Source of the DNA: an uncultured Pseudorhodobacter sp.
GTDB lineage: Bacteria > Pseudomonadota > Alphaproteobacteria > Rhodobacterales > Rhodobacteraceae
Assembly: GCA_945957495.1 (NCBI GenBank)
Contig: CAMFLG010000214.1
Span: forward strand, 1-6,043
DNA: 6,043 nt
Direction of reading: 5' to 3'
Numbering within the stretch: position 1 is the first letter of the stretch; each line of letters begins with the position of its first letter. Below are positions 5,579 through 6,043 of this stretch, piece after piece. The translations under genes and the position numbers were made by a program. The notes beneath the pieces were generated by a model. The model was not told the DNA's origin, did not search any database, and was given only the letters and a program-made list of their open reading frames with translations.

Positions 5579-6043
5579 CTAGTGACTGCGCGGCGTCTCT
5601 TTCCGGGCCAGGGCAGCAACAAACGGCAACGATGAAATCCCATGGGCAAGAATGCTGAACAGAATGGTGCAAACCGCCGTGGAAACGATGGTGTCGGCAC
5701 CCGGAATCCCGGAATCCATCACCATCACCGCAAAGACGCCGGTTGCAAGGCCGCGCGGACCGAACCAGCCGATGAACAGTTTTTTGGGGGTATCCAGGCC
5801 CGTTCCCGCCAAAGACAAAAAGACGGGAAGCATGCGAACGACGGTCAGGCTGCAGATCGCGTAAAGGATCACCTCCCAGGTGACACCGCGGAGCGCCGAC
5901 CCAAGGATTGCCGCGCCGAAAATAACCCAGGTTATCAGCGCGAACACATCAGACATCCCCTCTGCCGGCCGCACCAATTCGTGCTTGTCTCGCCGCATCG
6001 CCGCACCGAAAACCAAGCCACCGACGAAGGCGGCAATGAAGCC
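5579..6043 (-). CDS. Cation:proton antiporter (CPA1/NhaP-like), C-terminal part, cut by window edge
   Basis: The 3' portion of an inner-membrane monovalent cation/H+ antiporter gene: 154 residues with the start beyond the right edge. Hydrophobic helices alternate with short loops: GFIAAFVGGLVFGAAM, then a charged loop MRRDKHELVRPAEG, then VFALITWVIFGAAILGSAL, EVILYAICSLTVVRMLPVFL, and the conserved segment GWFGPRGLATGVFAVMVM. The end is TILFSILAHGISSLPFV followed by a short polar tail ending SH. The GPRGLA and HG(I/L)S elements are typical of NhaP-type CPA1 antiporters near their C-terminus. Substrate (Na+, K+ or Li+) cannot be told. The stop at 5579-5581 lies only a few bases before the integrase remnant begins. 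The C-terminus looks natural, so the gene itself may be intact and could be either chromosomal or island cargo. Confidence 0.85.
   Translation of the reverse strand, partial: GFIAAFVGGLVFGAAMRRDKHELVRPAEGMSDVFALITWVIFGAAILGSALRGVTWEVILYAICSLTVVRMLPVFLSLAGTGLDTPKKLFIGWFGPRGLATGVFAVMVMDSGIPGADTIVSTAVCTILFSILAHGISSLPFVAALARKETPRSH

Noticed and set aside
1..6043. CRISPR array, insertion sequence or phage defence genes
   Set aside because: No spaced repeats, no transposase and no terminal inverted repeats were seen. The only mobile trace is the integrase remnant.

Overview
The window looks like chromosomal DNA of a high-GC alphaproteobacterium, most likely a member of the Rhodobacterales (Rhodobacter/Paracoccus/Roseobacter type). 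This rests on the strong G/C third-position bias, the rpmH-rnpA-yidD order, the tRNA-Arg(ACG), and an integrase remnant of a kind I associate with that order. The species cannot be named from this sequence alone.

Left part (1-860, minus strand): the conserved cluster rpmH (ribosomal protein bL34), rnpA (RNase P protein) and yidD (membrane-insertion factor). It reads leftward from a plausible sigma-70-type promoter at 924-952. rnpA and yidD overlap by four bases. No DnaA boxes were seen, so this is not evidently an origin.

Middle part (1105-4727, plus strand): a divergent three-gene unit. A VTT/TVP38-TMEM64 family membrane protein is followed two bases later by a class I FAD-dependent pyridine nucleotide-disulfide oxidoreductase. 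About 54 bases further on comes a complete membrane sensor histidine kinase with no response regulator in view. The flavoprotein keeps the redox cysteine pair but has Tyr in place of the dihydrolipoamide-dehydrogenase His. It resembles mercuric reductase there, yet it lacks that enzyme's C-terminal cysteines. VTT protein plus this flavoprotein is a recurring, sometimes fused, pair of unknown substrate. The kinase as third partner is the least explained element and the best candidate for new biology here.

Right part (4811-6043): a tRNA-Arg(ACG) gene with encoded CCA and a possible promoter. It is followed by less GC-rich DNA with the remains of a tyrosine-recombinase integrase on the minus strand. 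The remnant has no start, carries a one-base frameshift, and has lost its catalytic domain. Directly beyond it is the 3' part of a CPA1/NhaP-like cation:proton antiporter that runs off the window. This arrangement is what a decayed genomic island at a tRNA attachment site would leave behind.
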